A DNA stretch of 41,183 bases from Desulfobacteraceae bacterium (lineage in GTDB: Bacteria; Desulfobacterota; Desulfobacteria; Desulfobacterales; RPRI01). Below, one piece after another: positions 8,495 to 17,352 of the stretch. The position numbers were made by a program, and so were the translations under genes. Numbering within the stretch: the first letter of the stretch is position 1; each line of letters opens with the position of its first letter. The stretch is from NCBI GenBank assembly GCA_003818505.1, contig RPRI01000033.1:1-41183 (forward strand), given 5' to 3'. The notes beneath the pieces are model-generated. The model had not been told where the DNA came from, ran no database searches, and was given only the letters and a program-made list of their open reading frames with translations.

Positions 8495-9628
8495 ATGAGT
8501 GGCAGAACAATGAATATAATTATGGCTCTTTGTACAGGTTTCTCAGCCATCTTGCTTTCATCCTGTGCTTTTGAGGCAAGGGGAATTCCTGTGAAGGAAT
8601 TCAGGCCCATGACGGCAGTTGAAGAAGCGGAAACGAAGCAGAAAAATGAGAGTAAAGAAGAAATTGCAAGGGCAAGCCAGGTTAAGGAAAACAGTGCCTT
8701 TACAGAAAGACGAGGTGTTCCCGAATACATTATAGGTCCCGGTGATATCCTGACTATTAATCTCCGGGAAGGGGCCAAGGTTAATACGTATGATGCCCTG
8801 GTAAGACCGGACGGAAAAATATCCTACTCCTTTATCGATAACATTATGGTGAGTGGCCATACGGCCAGCGAGGTAACTGAACTACTGATTGAGGCATTAA
8901 AAAAATATATCAGGGAGCCGAGGCTTGATATAGTTATAAAGGAATACAAGAGCAAAAGCGTCCTTCTCTTCGGCCAAATCAATATCCTGCAGCAGGGCAC
9001 CTCCGGTCCGGGGAAATATCCTCTGCTCGGCAAGACCAGGGTTCTTGACCTCGTAGTAGCCGCCGGCGGCGCCGTATCCGGGCAGGATAAGGGAAATGCT
9101 GATCTGCGCAATGTGGAACTCGTTCGGCAGGGGGAAAGATATACCTTAAACCTTTATAATGCGATGTTCCGGGGTGATGTCAGCGACAACATCGTTCTCG
9201 ATAGCGGTGACATTGTTACTGTTCCGGAGATGCCGACATTTGCTGAACGCGTTTATGTCTTTGGGCAGGTTGCTTCTCAGGGAATCCTTAAACTTAAAGA
9301 TTCCCAGGACCTGCTTACCGCTATTGCCCTTTCGGGTGGGACTACCCCGGTAGCCGTAAAAACCGATATCAAGATCATCAGAGAATATGAAGAAAGGCAG
9401 GGTAAGCCTGTTATTTTCTCAGCCAATCTTGACCAGATACTTTTGCAGGGAGACCTAGCTCAAAACATCAGGTTAAAGGACGGTGACGTTATCTATGTGC
9501 CAAGAAGCGTGATTGGGGATATCAATGAATTTATAGCCAATATTTCTCCCATGCTCGATTTCATTTACAACCGTCCGAGCGACTTCCGGACAAATTTCTT
9601 GAAGGATCAGAATAAATTGAGATGGTAA
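8495..9628 (+). CDS. Polysaccharide export outer-membrane lipoprotein (Wza family)
   Basis: A 377-residue protein starting with a lipoprotein signal: a hydrophobic stretch ending in the lipobox LLSSC (Cys at residue 24), then an acidic/basic linker. The Poly_export domain begins near residue 78 (YIIGPGDILTINL), and two SLBB-type segments follow (SVLLFGQINI with YPLLGKTRVLDLVVAAGG, and VYVFGQVASQG with LLTAIALSGG). Such proteins form the ring through which capsule or exopolysaccharide crosses the outer membrane, working with a Wzc-type inner-membrane partner, here the next gene. AGGGGAAG lies eight bases before the ATG. This is the first gene of the + strand polysaccharide cluster. Confidence 0.94.
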   Translation: MSGRTMNIIMALCTGFSAILLSSCAFEARGIPVKEFRPMTAVEEAETKQKNESKEEIARASQVKENSAFTERRGVPEYIIGPGDILTINLREGAKVNTYDALVRPDGKISYSFIDNIMVSGHTASEVTELLIEALKKYIREPRLDIVIKEYKSKSVLLFGQINILQQGTSGPGKYPLLGKTRVLDLVVAAGGAVSGQDKGNADLRNVELVRQGERYTLNLYNAMFRGDVSDNIVLDSGDIVTVPEMPTFAERVYVFGQVASQGILKLKDSQDLLTAIALSGGTTPVAVKTDIKIIREYEERQGKPVIFSANLDQILLQGDLAQNIRLKDGDVIYVPRSVIGDINEFIANISPMLDFIYNRPSDFRTNFLKDQNKLRW

Positions 9629-9881
9629 GCCGTTTTTCAACAATAACTATAACCTCGATAAATGGGATTTTTTTCATTGCCCACTTAAGGGGTGTAAGTA
9701 AGTTTACGAAATATTTTCTTGACGCTCTTTTCAGTTCCCCCTTGAGGGGCAGAAAAACACAGGAAATAATTTCTAACTTGCTAACATTGAAATGCCGTAA
9801 CAGGCATAAGGAGACTAAACGAAATTTTCAGAAATGTAATGATTATTTCGTAACGACTCCTAAACAAAGGGAGTTTTTTCT

Positions 9882-12764
9882 ATGCCGGTGGCTTATGACC
9901 TGAATCTGCGCGAATACTGGCGAACTATCCGTAGACGTAAAGTTATCGTTATCTTTACAATATTCATGATGACCCTCTTCAGCTTCGTCTTTTCTGTCCT
10001 GGGGCGCCCGACGCCGATCTACAAAACCAGCGCCAGCGTCAAGGTTGAAAAATCGGATTCTGTAACGGGCCTCTTTATACAGACCGTTTCCTATTCCACC
10101 ACGGACTACATGGAAACCCAGACCGCCATGATCAAGAGTTACTTTATCATGGAACTGGTGGCTAAAAAAATGGGATTGATCCCATCCGGTATCTCCTCCG
10201 ATGAGGTGCGCCATAATTCCGGGTACCTGTCAACAATTCTCATGCTGAAGGAAAAGGTGGAAACAGAACAGGAAGGAAACAGCGATATTATAAATATATC
10301 GGCTAATTCAGAAGATCCGAAAAAGGCTCAGCGTCTCGCCAACACCGTGGCCCAGGTATACAAGGAGCAGCACGCGCTGAATCTGAACAGGCGCATCATT
10401 GAAGCCAAGAAATTCATCGAGAGCCAGGTTGTTGTTACCAAGGATAAGCTGCAGAAATCGGAAGATACGGTAAAGGCTTTTAGAGAAACAAATCGAATGG
10501 TTTCTTTAGACTCCCAATCATCAGGTCTTGTCAGTCAGTTTTCAGACTTGCAGACGAAAAAAGTTCAGGATCTTGCGACGTATGGCAAGATCCACGAAAT
10601 TCTTAATGCCCTGGCCCGTGCTGAGAAAAGCCCCCTGTCATCCAAGACAATCTTTTATTTCGAAGAAGCTTCGGCCCCTTACAAAAGCCTCAACGACCGT
10701 CTCGTGCAGCTGTTGCTGGACCGGGATATCATGCTTATAACCTATACTGAGAATTTTCCCCAGGTGATCGAGACCAGAAAACAGATCCATGAAATAATTA
10801 CCAGTATGACCGCCCACTTGAAAGCCCAGCAACAAAGCCTCTCTCAGGCCGTGAATTTGACTGAAAATCAGCTCAACAATCTGGATGATCGGCTCAAATC
10901 CCTCCCGGCGCAAGGCCTGGAGCTGGCCCGCCTGGAAAGAGAAGTGGATGTCAACAGGGAAATCTATACCATGCTTGAAAAGCAGTACCAGGAATCTCTC
11001 ATTCAGAATGCGGTACAAATCGAGGAGGTTCAGATTGTCAAGCCGGCGCTTGAACCCTCTTCGCCCATCAACCCGCCGAAGACCGGGGCTACGACCAGCC
11101 TGGGTTTTATCATCGGAATAATTCTTGGTGTTGTCTTTGCCTTTCTTATCGAAACCTTTGATACATCCATGGGCGCCGCGGAGGATGTGGAGCAATTTTT
11201 AGGAGCTCATGTCCTCGGTATCATTCCCCATGTCGACTTCGACGAGTTGAAGGCGACCTTACAGGAAAAATCAGCGGAGAATATTGATGATGACAAGTTA
11301 TTGCGGATCGCCCAGCTTATCTCACACTTTGCCCCTAAAACCACCCCGGCAGAGGGTTACCGGGCCCTGCGCACCAACATCAACTTCGTAAAACTGGAAA
11401 AGGACATCAAGACTATCACCTTTACCAGTTCAGCGCCCCAGGAGGGAAAGACCACCATCTCAGTCAACCTGGCCATTACTATGGCCCAGATGGGTAAAAA
11501 AGTCCTTCTCGTAGACGGGGACTTTCGTCGTCCTGTGATATCAAAGATTTTTGGCATCCAGTCCGTTCCGGGGTTGACAGATGTAATACTTGGTAATTAC
11601 GAATGGAGAAGCGTTGTGCGTTCCATCACCGACATAATAATGGGCAAGATGACCATGGAGGAAATAATGATCACTCCCGGCCTCGATAATCTCTACATCA
11701 TGACCTGCGGAACGATTGCCCCCAACCCGGCCGAACTGATAAGCACCCGTGTAAACTCTGATTTTATTAAAGAATCGCATGAAGAATATGATTTCGTGAT
11801 TATCGACGCCCCGCCTATTCTGGCGGCCACCGATGCTGCAATCTGGGGAACAAAGGCCGACGGAGTCATAATCGTCTACAAGGTCGGTACGATCGCCCGT
11901 GGAGCCCTGAAGAGGGCCAAGGCACAGGTCGATAATGTAAAGGCGAGACTCATCGGTGTGGTCTTAAACGGCCTTAAACCGGAAATCAGCCCGGATTTCG
12001 AATTTCACGATAAATATTATTATTATTATGGAAGTGAACACGAGAGAAAAATTCCCCTTGGGGAAAAGATCTCCTCCTTGCCCGAACAGATAGAAAAATA
12101 TGCAAAGAATTTTCCTGAGAAACTGAAAAACTTCATAAAAGGAAAAGAAAAGCGGAAGTCAGGCATCAATACCAGGTCCGGTTTTTTAAAAATCGTAATG
12201 CTGCTTCTGGCGATCACTTTGCTGATTGCAGGTCTATATTACTCAGGGGTTGTGAAGAGGCCGGCCAAGGCTCCTCCGGTCAGGCCGGGAAATGTAGTCA
12301 GGATGAAAGTCAAAACCGCTCCGGCGCCTGTGCCGACTGAAGCTGCCGTTAATCTGAGTTCCGGCAAATCGTTGCCACCGGACAACTCGTTTGCAACTTC
12401 AGTAGAAAAATCGTTGCCACAGCAGGGCCCATCGGCAACTTTAATAAATGACGCTGCTGGTAAGAGTGAACTTGCCGTATCGGTTCCAGCGGACCGTCCT
12501 TATGCCATTAAGGTCAGTTACACGCTGGATTTCCATACAGCTGAAGGTGCGGTGGATGCATTGAAAGCGCAAGGCCATGAGGCTTACATTGTAAAGGTTG
12601 ATCTCAATGAGAAAGGAATCTGGTACCGGATCTTTATCGGTCCGTTTGCTTCCGAAAACGAAGCCAGGCAGTATATCCTGGAAAAAAACATAGCTGTCGT
12701 TTATCCTGGCTGGATAATCTACAAGGACACTAAGATAGTCGCCAAGGCTAAGGGTAACAAGTAA
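9882..12764 (+). CDS. Wzc-type chain-length regulator/tyrosine kinase with C-terminal SPOR domain
   Basis: A 960-residue fusion. The N-terminal Wzz domain starts with TM1 (about residues 20-42) and ends with TM2 (about 404-425); a coiled-coil/GNVR-like stretch lies between. The BY-kinase domain carries Walker A SSAPQEGKTT (516-525), Walker A' VLLVDGDFRRP (541-551), Walker B FVIIDAPP (638-645) and a tyrosine cluster YYYYY (712-716), the usual autophosphorylation site. Normally the protein would end here. This one adds a third membrane segment (about 767-790), a Pro/Ala/Ser-rich linker and a SPOR-like domain (about 873-940: PYAIKVSYT, WYRIFIGPFASENEA). A third span would place the SPOR domain in the periplasm, where SPOR domains bind glycan-stripped peptidoglycan. 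AAAGGGAG precedes the ATG. Confidence 0.92.
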   Translation: MPVAYDLNLREYWRTIRRRKVIVIFTIFMMTLFSFVFSVLGRPTPIYKTSASVKVEKSDSVTGLFIQTVSYSTTDYMETQTAMIKSYFIMELVAKKMGLIPSGISSDEVRHNSGYLSTILMLKEKVETEQEGNSDIINISANSEDPKKAQRLANTVAQVYKEQHALNLNRRIIEAKKFIESQVVVTKDKLQKSEDTVKAFRETNRMVSLDSQSSGLVSQFSDLQTKKVQDLATYGKIHEILNALARAEKSPLSSKTIFYFEEASAPYKSLNDRLVQLLLDRDIMLITYTENFPQVIETRKQIHEIITSMTAHLKAQQQSLSQAVNLTENQLNNLDDRLKSLPAQGLELARLEREVDVNREIYTMLEKQYQESLIQNAVQIEEVQIVKPALEPSSPINPPKTGATTSLGFIIGIILGVVFAFLIETFDTSMGAAEDVEQFLGAHVLGIIPHVDFDELKATLQEKSAENIDDDKLLRIAQLISHFAPKTTPAEGYRALRTNINFVKLEKDIKTITFTSSAPQEGKTTISVNLAITMAQMGKKVLLVDGDFRRPVISKIFGIQSVPGLTDVILGNYEWRSVVRSITDIIMGKMTMEEIMITPGLDNLYIMTCGTIAPNPAELISTRVNSDFIKESHEEYDFVIIDAPPILAATDAAIWGTKADGVIIVYKVGTIARGALKRAKAQVDNVKARLIGVVLNGLKPEISPDFEFHDKYYYYYGSEHERKIPLGEKISSLPEQIEKYAKNFPEKLKNFIKGKEKRKSGINTRSGFLKIVMLLLAITLLIAGLYYSGVVKRPAKAPPVRPGNVVRMKVKTAPAPVPTEAAVNLSSGKSLPPDNSFATSVEKSLPQQGPSATLINDAAGKSELAVSVPADRPYAIKVSYTLDFHTAEGAVDALKAQGHEAYIVKVDLNEKGIWYRIFIGPFASENEARQYILEKNIAVVYPGWIIYKDTKIVAKAKGNK

Positions 12765-13155
12765 AAGCGACTCAACGCTGTTTTGTGTGGGTAGACAGTT
12801 GCTGCAAGTGTTCTCGATACAAAACATTGATTAACTGAGGTTTTTTAGATAGGGTGAACAGGATGAACAGAGCGTTGCCTGCCTGCCGGAAGCCGGACAG
12901 GCGATGAGCCACCGTCTGCGGCAAGGAAGGCAATTCTGTGGAGAAAGAAGATGTAACCCACAAAGTGATCGGTTACGCTTTTCGGGTTCAGCGAAGCGGA
13001 TGCGTGTTTCGGGCCGCTCTTCCGAAGTGGTCTGATGCAGTTCGTCAAATCCTGTACACCCTGTCAAATAAGTTTTTGTGCTGTGATGTCGAGGTTATCG
13101 AATTACATCCAAGTGCGCATTGGAGGAACCCACACGAAACAGCGAGGAACCTTAG
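12765..13155. other. Non-coding gap bounded by an inverted repeat
   Basis: About 390 bases between the kinase and the small membrane protein gene. It carries an imperfect inverted repeat: AGGGTGAACAGGAT (12851-12864) on the left and ATCCTGTACACCCT (13049-13062) on the right, about 185 bases apart. A smaller stem, GCCTG/CAGGC, lies near 12880-12902. The sequence between is GC-richer than its surroundings. Overlapping reverse frames here have no ribosome sites. It looks like a relic of a small mobile or dispersed repeat element. Confidence 0.45.
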
Positions 13156-13380
13156 TTGCTAATGGGTCTCTTTAAACAAAAAAAAAAGAGAAAGTCCGGG
13201 ACGCCTCTTAAGTGGTTTGTAATAATATCAATCGTGGTGGCTGTCATTGCTGCGGTACTTGGCGTGAGAGGCGGTGTAGTCGATTTCATTGAGCACTATT
13301 TCACTTATAAGGACAACTCATACAGGCCAGTGGATATCGGACATCCCGCCAATGATATTGTGCAAAAGAGCGCCAAATAA
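13156..13380 (+). CDS. Small single-pass membrane protein in the polysaccharide cluster
   Basis: A 72-74 residue protein: a Lys/Arg-rich N-terminus (KQKKKRKSG), one strong membrane segment (WFVIISIVVAVIAAVLGV) and a ~35-residue hydrophilic tail predicted to be outside (FIEHYFTYKDNSYRPVDIG). TTG at 13156 has GAGGAA six bases before it; ATG at 13162 has the same site at twelve bases, so either start is possible. It lies between the Wzc-type kinase and the Wzy/WaaL-type gene, 20 bases ahead of the latter, so a role in the assembly machinery is likely. No family is recognised. Confidence 0.65.
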   Translation: MLMGLFKQKKKRKSGTPLKWFVIISIVVAVIAAVLGVRGGVVDFIEHYFTYKDNSYRPVDIGHPANDIVQKSAK

Positions 13381-13400
13381 TCAACTTAACCCAGGCTATA

Positions 13401-14786
13401 ATGGTTAATAAAGCCGAACCGGATATCAGAACCATTCTCCCTTTTATAGCGGTTATCGCGATAACCCTTATCGGGGGAATGTTTATTACCAAGGTCTCGA
13501 TCGGCATAGCTTTTGCGGCCGTTGGCGCCATCATTCTTGCATTGATTTGTTTCATGAATCCGGAGATTGGCCTTTATATCCTCATATTTGCCATGCTTCT
13601 TGGACCGCAATTCGGTGTTGGGGAGGCAGCCGGGGAAGGTGTCCGCAGCCGGGGGCTGACGCTGCGGCTGGACGATTTTTTACTGGTTATCATAGGCTTC
13701 AGCTGGTTCCTGAGCACGGCCGTCGTTAAAGAAAGGGGTCTCTTTCTCAAGACGCCCCTGAATCGATATATTACCTTCTATTTCCTTGCCTGTCTTCTTG
13801 CCACCCTTTTCGGATATATGATGGGACGCGTGAAGGGGATGGCTGGTTTTTTTTTCGTCCTCAAATACTTTGAATATTATATTGTCTATTTTATGGCTGT
13901 GAATTACCTGAAAGAAAAAAAACAGATGGAACGATTAGTTTGGGCGATGCTGATCGTCTGCCTGATTGTATGCGCTGTCTCCATTTATCAGATCCCTTCC
14001 GGTATCCGTGTTTCTGCGCCTTTCGAAGGCGCAGAAGGTGAACCAAACACACTGGGTGGTTACCTAGTGCTCATACTTTCTCTTGTCCTGGGCCTTTTGT
14101 TCAATAACTACGGCACAAAAAACCAGAAGTACTTTCTCGGAGGACTTATACTTTTCATTCTCGTTACACTTGCTGCAACTCATTCCCGGAGTTCCTGGGT
14201 GGCCCTGGGACCGATGCTGTTTGCCCTGATCTGGTTCAGCAAAAGGAAATTTATCGTGATCATACCGTTAATAGTCCTTGTGCTCCTATCTGCTTTTCTA
14301 TTGCCGTCAGCAGTGAAGGAACGGGCGCTGTATACCTTCACTCAACCGAAGGAAGAAGGCCAACTGGTAGTTGGAGGTCTACGAATTGATACTTCCACGT
14401 CCGCTCGCCTGATTTCCTGGAAGAAGGTGCTGACAAGGGATTTTATTGAGCAACCTATCCTGGGCTACGGCGTCACCGGTTATTCTTTCATCGATGCCCA
14501 ATATCCCCGCGTACTGGCTGAGACCGGCCTATTAGGATTAGTCTTTTTTATTGCTCTGCTGATTGCCATTTACAGGAACGCTCTCCGGACCCGACTCTGG
14601 TATGAGGGAGATCCTTTCTATCTTAGTGTATCCACAGGCTTTCTGGCGGGCTTTTTTGGCATGCTCACTCACGCAATAGGAGCTAATACCTTCATCATTG
14701 TGCGCATCATGGAGCCCTTCTGGTTTTTGACGGCTATCGTAATAATGATTCCCAAGATAGAGTCGACTCAACGTCAGCATGCTTAA
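13401..14786 (+). CDS. O-antigen polymerase/ligase family membrane protein (Wzy/WaaL-like)
   Basis: A 461-residue protein with about 11-12 membrane segments and one larger loop between late segments, typical of the Wzy_C/O-antigen ligase family. The motif ATHSRSSWVALGP (about residues 255-267), then RIDTSTSARLISWKKVL and PILGYGVTG, correspond to the conserved loop that often reads R-x-x-x-W and G-x-G in these enzymes. They polymerise glycan repeat units or ligate a finished glycan to its acceptor on the periplasmic face. Polymerase and ligase cannot be told apart by sequence reading alone. The ATG at 13401 follows 20 bases after the small membrane protein gene. Confidence 0.88.
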   Translation: MVNKAEPDIRTILPFIAVIAITLIGGMFITKVSIGIAFAAVGAIILALICFMNPEIGLYILIFAMLLGPQFGVGEAAGEGVRSRGLTLRLDDFLLVIIGFSWFLSTAVVKERGLFLKTPLNRYITFYFLACLLATLFGYMMGRVKGMAGFFFVLKYFEYYIVYFMAVNYLKEKKQMERLVWAMLIVCLIVCAVSIYQIPSGIRVSAPFEGAEGEPNTLGGYLVLILSLVLGLLFNNYGTKNQKYFLGGLILFILVTLAATHSRSSWVALGPMLFALIWFSKRKFIVIIPLIVLVLLSAFLLPSAVKERALYTFTQPKEEGQLVVGGLRIDTSTSARLISWKKVLTRDFIEQPILGYGVTGYSFIDAQYPRVLAETGLLGLVFFIALLIAIYRNALRTRLWYEGDPFYLSVSTGFLAGFFGMLTHAIGANTFIIVRIMEPFWFLTAIVIMIPKIESTQRQHA

Positions 14787-14815
14787 GAAAAGGATCAGAG
14801 GGCATTAAAATTAAT

Positions 14816-15646
14816 ATGAACGAAGGACAAATACAGAAAATAATCATTGAGCCGAGGGGTAAGCTTGCTGGTTTCCAATTCCGCGAGCTGTGGCAATACC
14901 GTGAATTGTTAAGATTTCTGATCATACGTGACATCAAGGTGCGTTATAAGCAGACTGTGCTGGGGGGGCTGTGGGCCATCCTCCAGCCCTTTATGAACAT
15001 GATCGTTTTCACAATATTCTTCGGGCATTTGGCTAAAATACCTTCTGATCATCTTCCTTATCCCATTTTTGTTTATACCGCACTCCTGCCTTGGCAATTC
15101 TTCAGCGGCGGCATCGGCAGTTCCGGAAACAGCCTTGTTGCCAACAGCCATCTTATTTCCAAGGTGTATTTTCCGAGAATGATCATTCCATCCGCTTCCC
15201 TGGGGGCCGGCTGCCTTGATTTCTTTATCGCCTTCATCCTCCTGATTGTGATGATGGTCTACTATGGCATCTATCCGGGAATGGGGATATTACTTTTCCC
15301 CTTACTCATGATACTAGTTGCCGTAGCCGCTCTGGGTGTGGGCATGATCCTCGCCGCGCTCAATGTCGCCTACCGCGATTTCCGATACGTGATTCCCTTT
15401 CTGGTTCAATTCTGGCTTTTTGCCACCCCAGTCATCTATCCGGCTAGTATTGTGCCGGTACAGTGGCGGTGGCTGATCAATCTGAATCCCATGGCGGGTC
15501 TCATTACCGGAATTCGTTCCTCGTTGCTGAACCTGCCTTTGTTTTGGACGGACATTTGGATTTCCGGTACTATCAGTATATGGTTGTTCGTCATTGGCAT
15601 CTTTTATTTCAAGAAAATGGAGCGCCGTTTCGCAGATATTATTTAA
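14816..15646 (+). CDS. wzm: ABC polysaccharide exporter permease (Wzm type)
   Basis: A 276-residue ABC-2 type permease with six membrane segments. The N-terminal amphipathic region contains the family signature IRDIKVRYKQTVLGGLWAIL, and the core has LLPWQFFSGGIGSSGNSL and ALNVAYRDFRYVIPFLVQFW, all typical of O-antigen/teichoic acid exporters (Wzm, TagG). With the ATPase at 16056 it should move an undecaprenyl-linked glycan across the inner membrane. It starts 29 bases after the polymerase/ligase gene. Exporter and ATPase are usually adjacent or overlapping; here 409 bases separate them. Confidence 0.92.
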   Translation: MNEGQIQKIIIEPRGKLAGFQFRELWQYRELLRFLIIRDIKVRYKQTVLGGLWAILQPFMNMIVFTIFFGHLAKIPSDHLPYPIFVYTALLPWQFFSGGIGSSGNSLVANSHLISKVYFPRMIIPSASLGAGCLDFFIAFILLIVMMVYYGIYPGMGILLFPLLMILVAVAALGVGMILAALNVAYRDFRYVIPFLVQFWLFATPVIYPASIVPVQWRWLINLNPMAGLITGIRSSLLNLPLFWTDIWISGTISIWLFVIGIFYFKKMERRFADII

Positions 15647-16055
15647 ATTGTAACTATTCAGCCACAGATTCACACATATGAACGCAGATAGAAATTATTC
15701 AGGAGCCAGAATAAAAAGGAAACCTGCTTTGATTATGGTGATACTTCCCCCGTCGCCAGTGCTCAACTTGAAGAATTTAGTAAGTTGCGGGAGACTACAT
15801 CGCTTCTATTCTGGATTCTGACTACTGAATTCTGACTACTGAGCAGTTACAAGATTTGTATATGATAATAAAAGAAAAAATATCAGTGATGATCAGTGTA
15901 GATCATTGGCTGAGTATTTACTTTAAATTTAAACTTCGTTATCCTGAGACTGTCGAAGGGCGACGGCCCTGACGATGACCATGATAAAATATTATTATCA
16001 TTTCTGGATTGTCGCTTTACGATGAAATCCACGGGGCGGAGCTGTATAATAATAT
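15647..16055. other. Repeat-rich gap between wzm and wzt
   Basis: A 409-base non-coding stretch that interrupts what is normally a tight wzm-wzt pair. It contains a CCACAGATTCACACA-type word near 15662, two tandem copies of a 14-base unit at 15815-15842, and a CCTGAGACTGTCGAAGGG word with the hairpin AGGGC-GACG-GCCCT at about 15956-15969. These resemble dispersed intergenic repeats found in many proteobacteria. No frame is credible. Confidence 0.5.
15815..15842 (+). repeat. Tandem repeat, two 14-bp units
   Basis: ATTCTGACTACTGA occurs twice head to tail (15815-15828 and 15829-15842) with no mismatch. It lies in the gap between the exporter permease and its ATPase. The unit contains stop codons in several frames. 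Confidence 0.8.
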
Positions 16056-17345
16056 ATGAATAATACCGCAATTCATGTTGAAAATCTGGGCAAACTTTAT
16101 AAAATCGGTTCAACAAAAGAAAGCAACAAAACCTTTCGCGAGGCCATTACGGACGCAGTTAAGGTTCCATGGCGATCCATGAAGAACGTTATTTTTAAAC
16201 AACCGGTGACGAATGATAAAAATAACAACTATATCTGGGCTTTGAAGGATGTTTCTTTCGAGGTCAAACGCGGTGAAGTCGTGGGTGTTATCGGCCGAAA
16301 CGGCGCCGGTAAAAGTACCCTTTTAAAAATTCTATCCCGTATCACCGAACCTACGGAAGGCCGGATCGTCCTGCACGGGCGTGTCGGATCTCTTCTGGAA
16401 GTCGGCACAGGTTTTCATTCCGAACTGACGGGTGAAGAAAACATCTATCTCAGCGGCACCATCCTCGGTATGAGCAGCAGAGAAATCAGTAGTAAATTTG
16501 ATGAAATTGTTTCTTTTGCTGAAATGAGAAAGTTTATCAATACGCCCGTGAAATATTATTCCAGCGGCATGTACATGCGTTTGGCCTTTGCCGTGGCGGC
16601 TCATCTGGAGCCCGAGATTCTCCTGGTGGATGAGGTCCTTGCTGTTGGTGATGCCGACTTCCAGAAAAAATGCCTGGGAAAGATGAACGACGTTGCGAAT
16701 GAAGGCCGAACCATTTTGTTTGTAAGTCATAATATGGCTGCTGTGCAGTCGCTGTGTAAAAAGACTATTCTTCTTGAGTCCGGGTCTGTCGTAAAGTCGG
16801 GCGATTCGAAATCTGTGGTTTCCAGCTACCTGTCAAGTTCTGGAAGAATAACATCTGCAATGGTATGGAGTGATGAAACAGCGCCCGGAAATGAGGAAAT
16901 TACCCTGAAATCTATGAGCGCCTATTCGGATGATGGGAATAATAGCGGCGTTTATCAGAGCAGGAAAAAAATTATTATCGAAACCAAGTTTACAACCACC
17001 AACATTCACTCGGCACTCTGTGTCGGTTTTGACCTGGTAAGTGCCCAAGGTGAAACAGTCTTAAGGAGCTATCAGACCGATATGCCTCCTGAGAAATGGC
17101 CAAAGGTAAAACAGGGAGAAAACATCTGGCGCTGCATGATTCCAGCTGGTCTCTTGAATGCGGGGCATTTCGATCTGTGCCCAAGAATAGGAATTCACAA
17201 TATGTATTGGATTGTATATTTAGACTCAGTAGCTCAATTTGAAGTGGTACTGGATCACGGCGTTTCCCCCTTTTGGAGTTCACTGGATAGCAGGAATCAC
17301 CCTGGCATCATTGCCCCCATATTAACTTGGGAACCCATGAAATGA
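16056..17345 (+). CDS. wzt: ABC polysaccharide exporter ATPase with glycan-binding C-terminus (Wzt type)
   Basis: A 429-residue protein. The N-terminal ~250 residues are an ABC ATPase: Walker A GRNGAGKST (80-88), the signature YSSGMYMRLAFA (about 168-179, replacing LSGGQ as is normal for this family), Walker B ILLVDEVLAVGD (about 188-199) and the switch His in FVSHNM. The C-terminal ~170 residues form a beta-rich Wzt-C-like domain (KIIIETKFTT, DLVSAQGETV), which in O-antigen exporters recognises a modified non-reducing chain end. That would couple export to chain termination, and the two FkbM methyltransferases just downstream are candidate chain-end modifiers. The partner permease is at 14816-15646. 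Confidence 0.93.
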   Translation: MNNTAIHVENLGKLYKIGSTKESNKTFREAITDAVKVPWRSMKNVIFKQPVTNDKNNNYIWALKDVSFEVKRGEVVGVIGRNGAGKSTLLKILSRITEPTEGRIVLHGRVGSLLEVGTGFHSELTGEENIYLSGTILGMSSREISSKFDEIVSFAEMRKFINTPVKYYSSGMYMRLAFAVAAHLEPEILLVDEVLAVGDADFQKKCLGKMNDVANEGRTILFVSHNMAAVQSLCKKTILLESGSVVKSGDSKSVVSSYLSSSGRITSAMVWSDETAPGNEEITLKSMSAYSDDGNNSGVYQSRKKIIIETKFTTTNIHSALCVGFDLVSAQGETVLRSYQTDMPPEKWPKVKQGENIWRCMIPAGLLNAGHFDLCPRIGIHNMYWIVYLDSVAQFEVVLDHGVSPFWSSLDSRNHPGIIAPILTWEPMK

Positions 17346-17352
17346 TGCAGGG

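Noticed and set aside
10638-11195. 185-codon reverse frame inside the tyrosine kinase gene
   Set aside because: It lies wholly opposite the conserved Wzz region of the kinase and has no recognisable motif.
12831-13067. Reverse frames of 67 and 78 codons downstream of the kinase
   Set aside because: They overlap each other in different frames, lack ribosome sites, and lie over an inverted repeat.
15815-15842. CRISPR-like repeat
   Set aside because: Only two directly abutting 14-base units without spacers, and no cas genes in the window.
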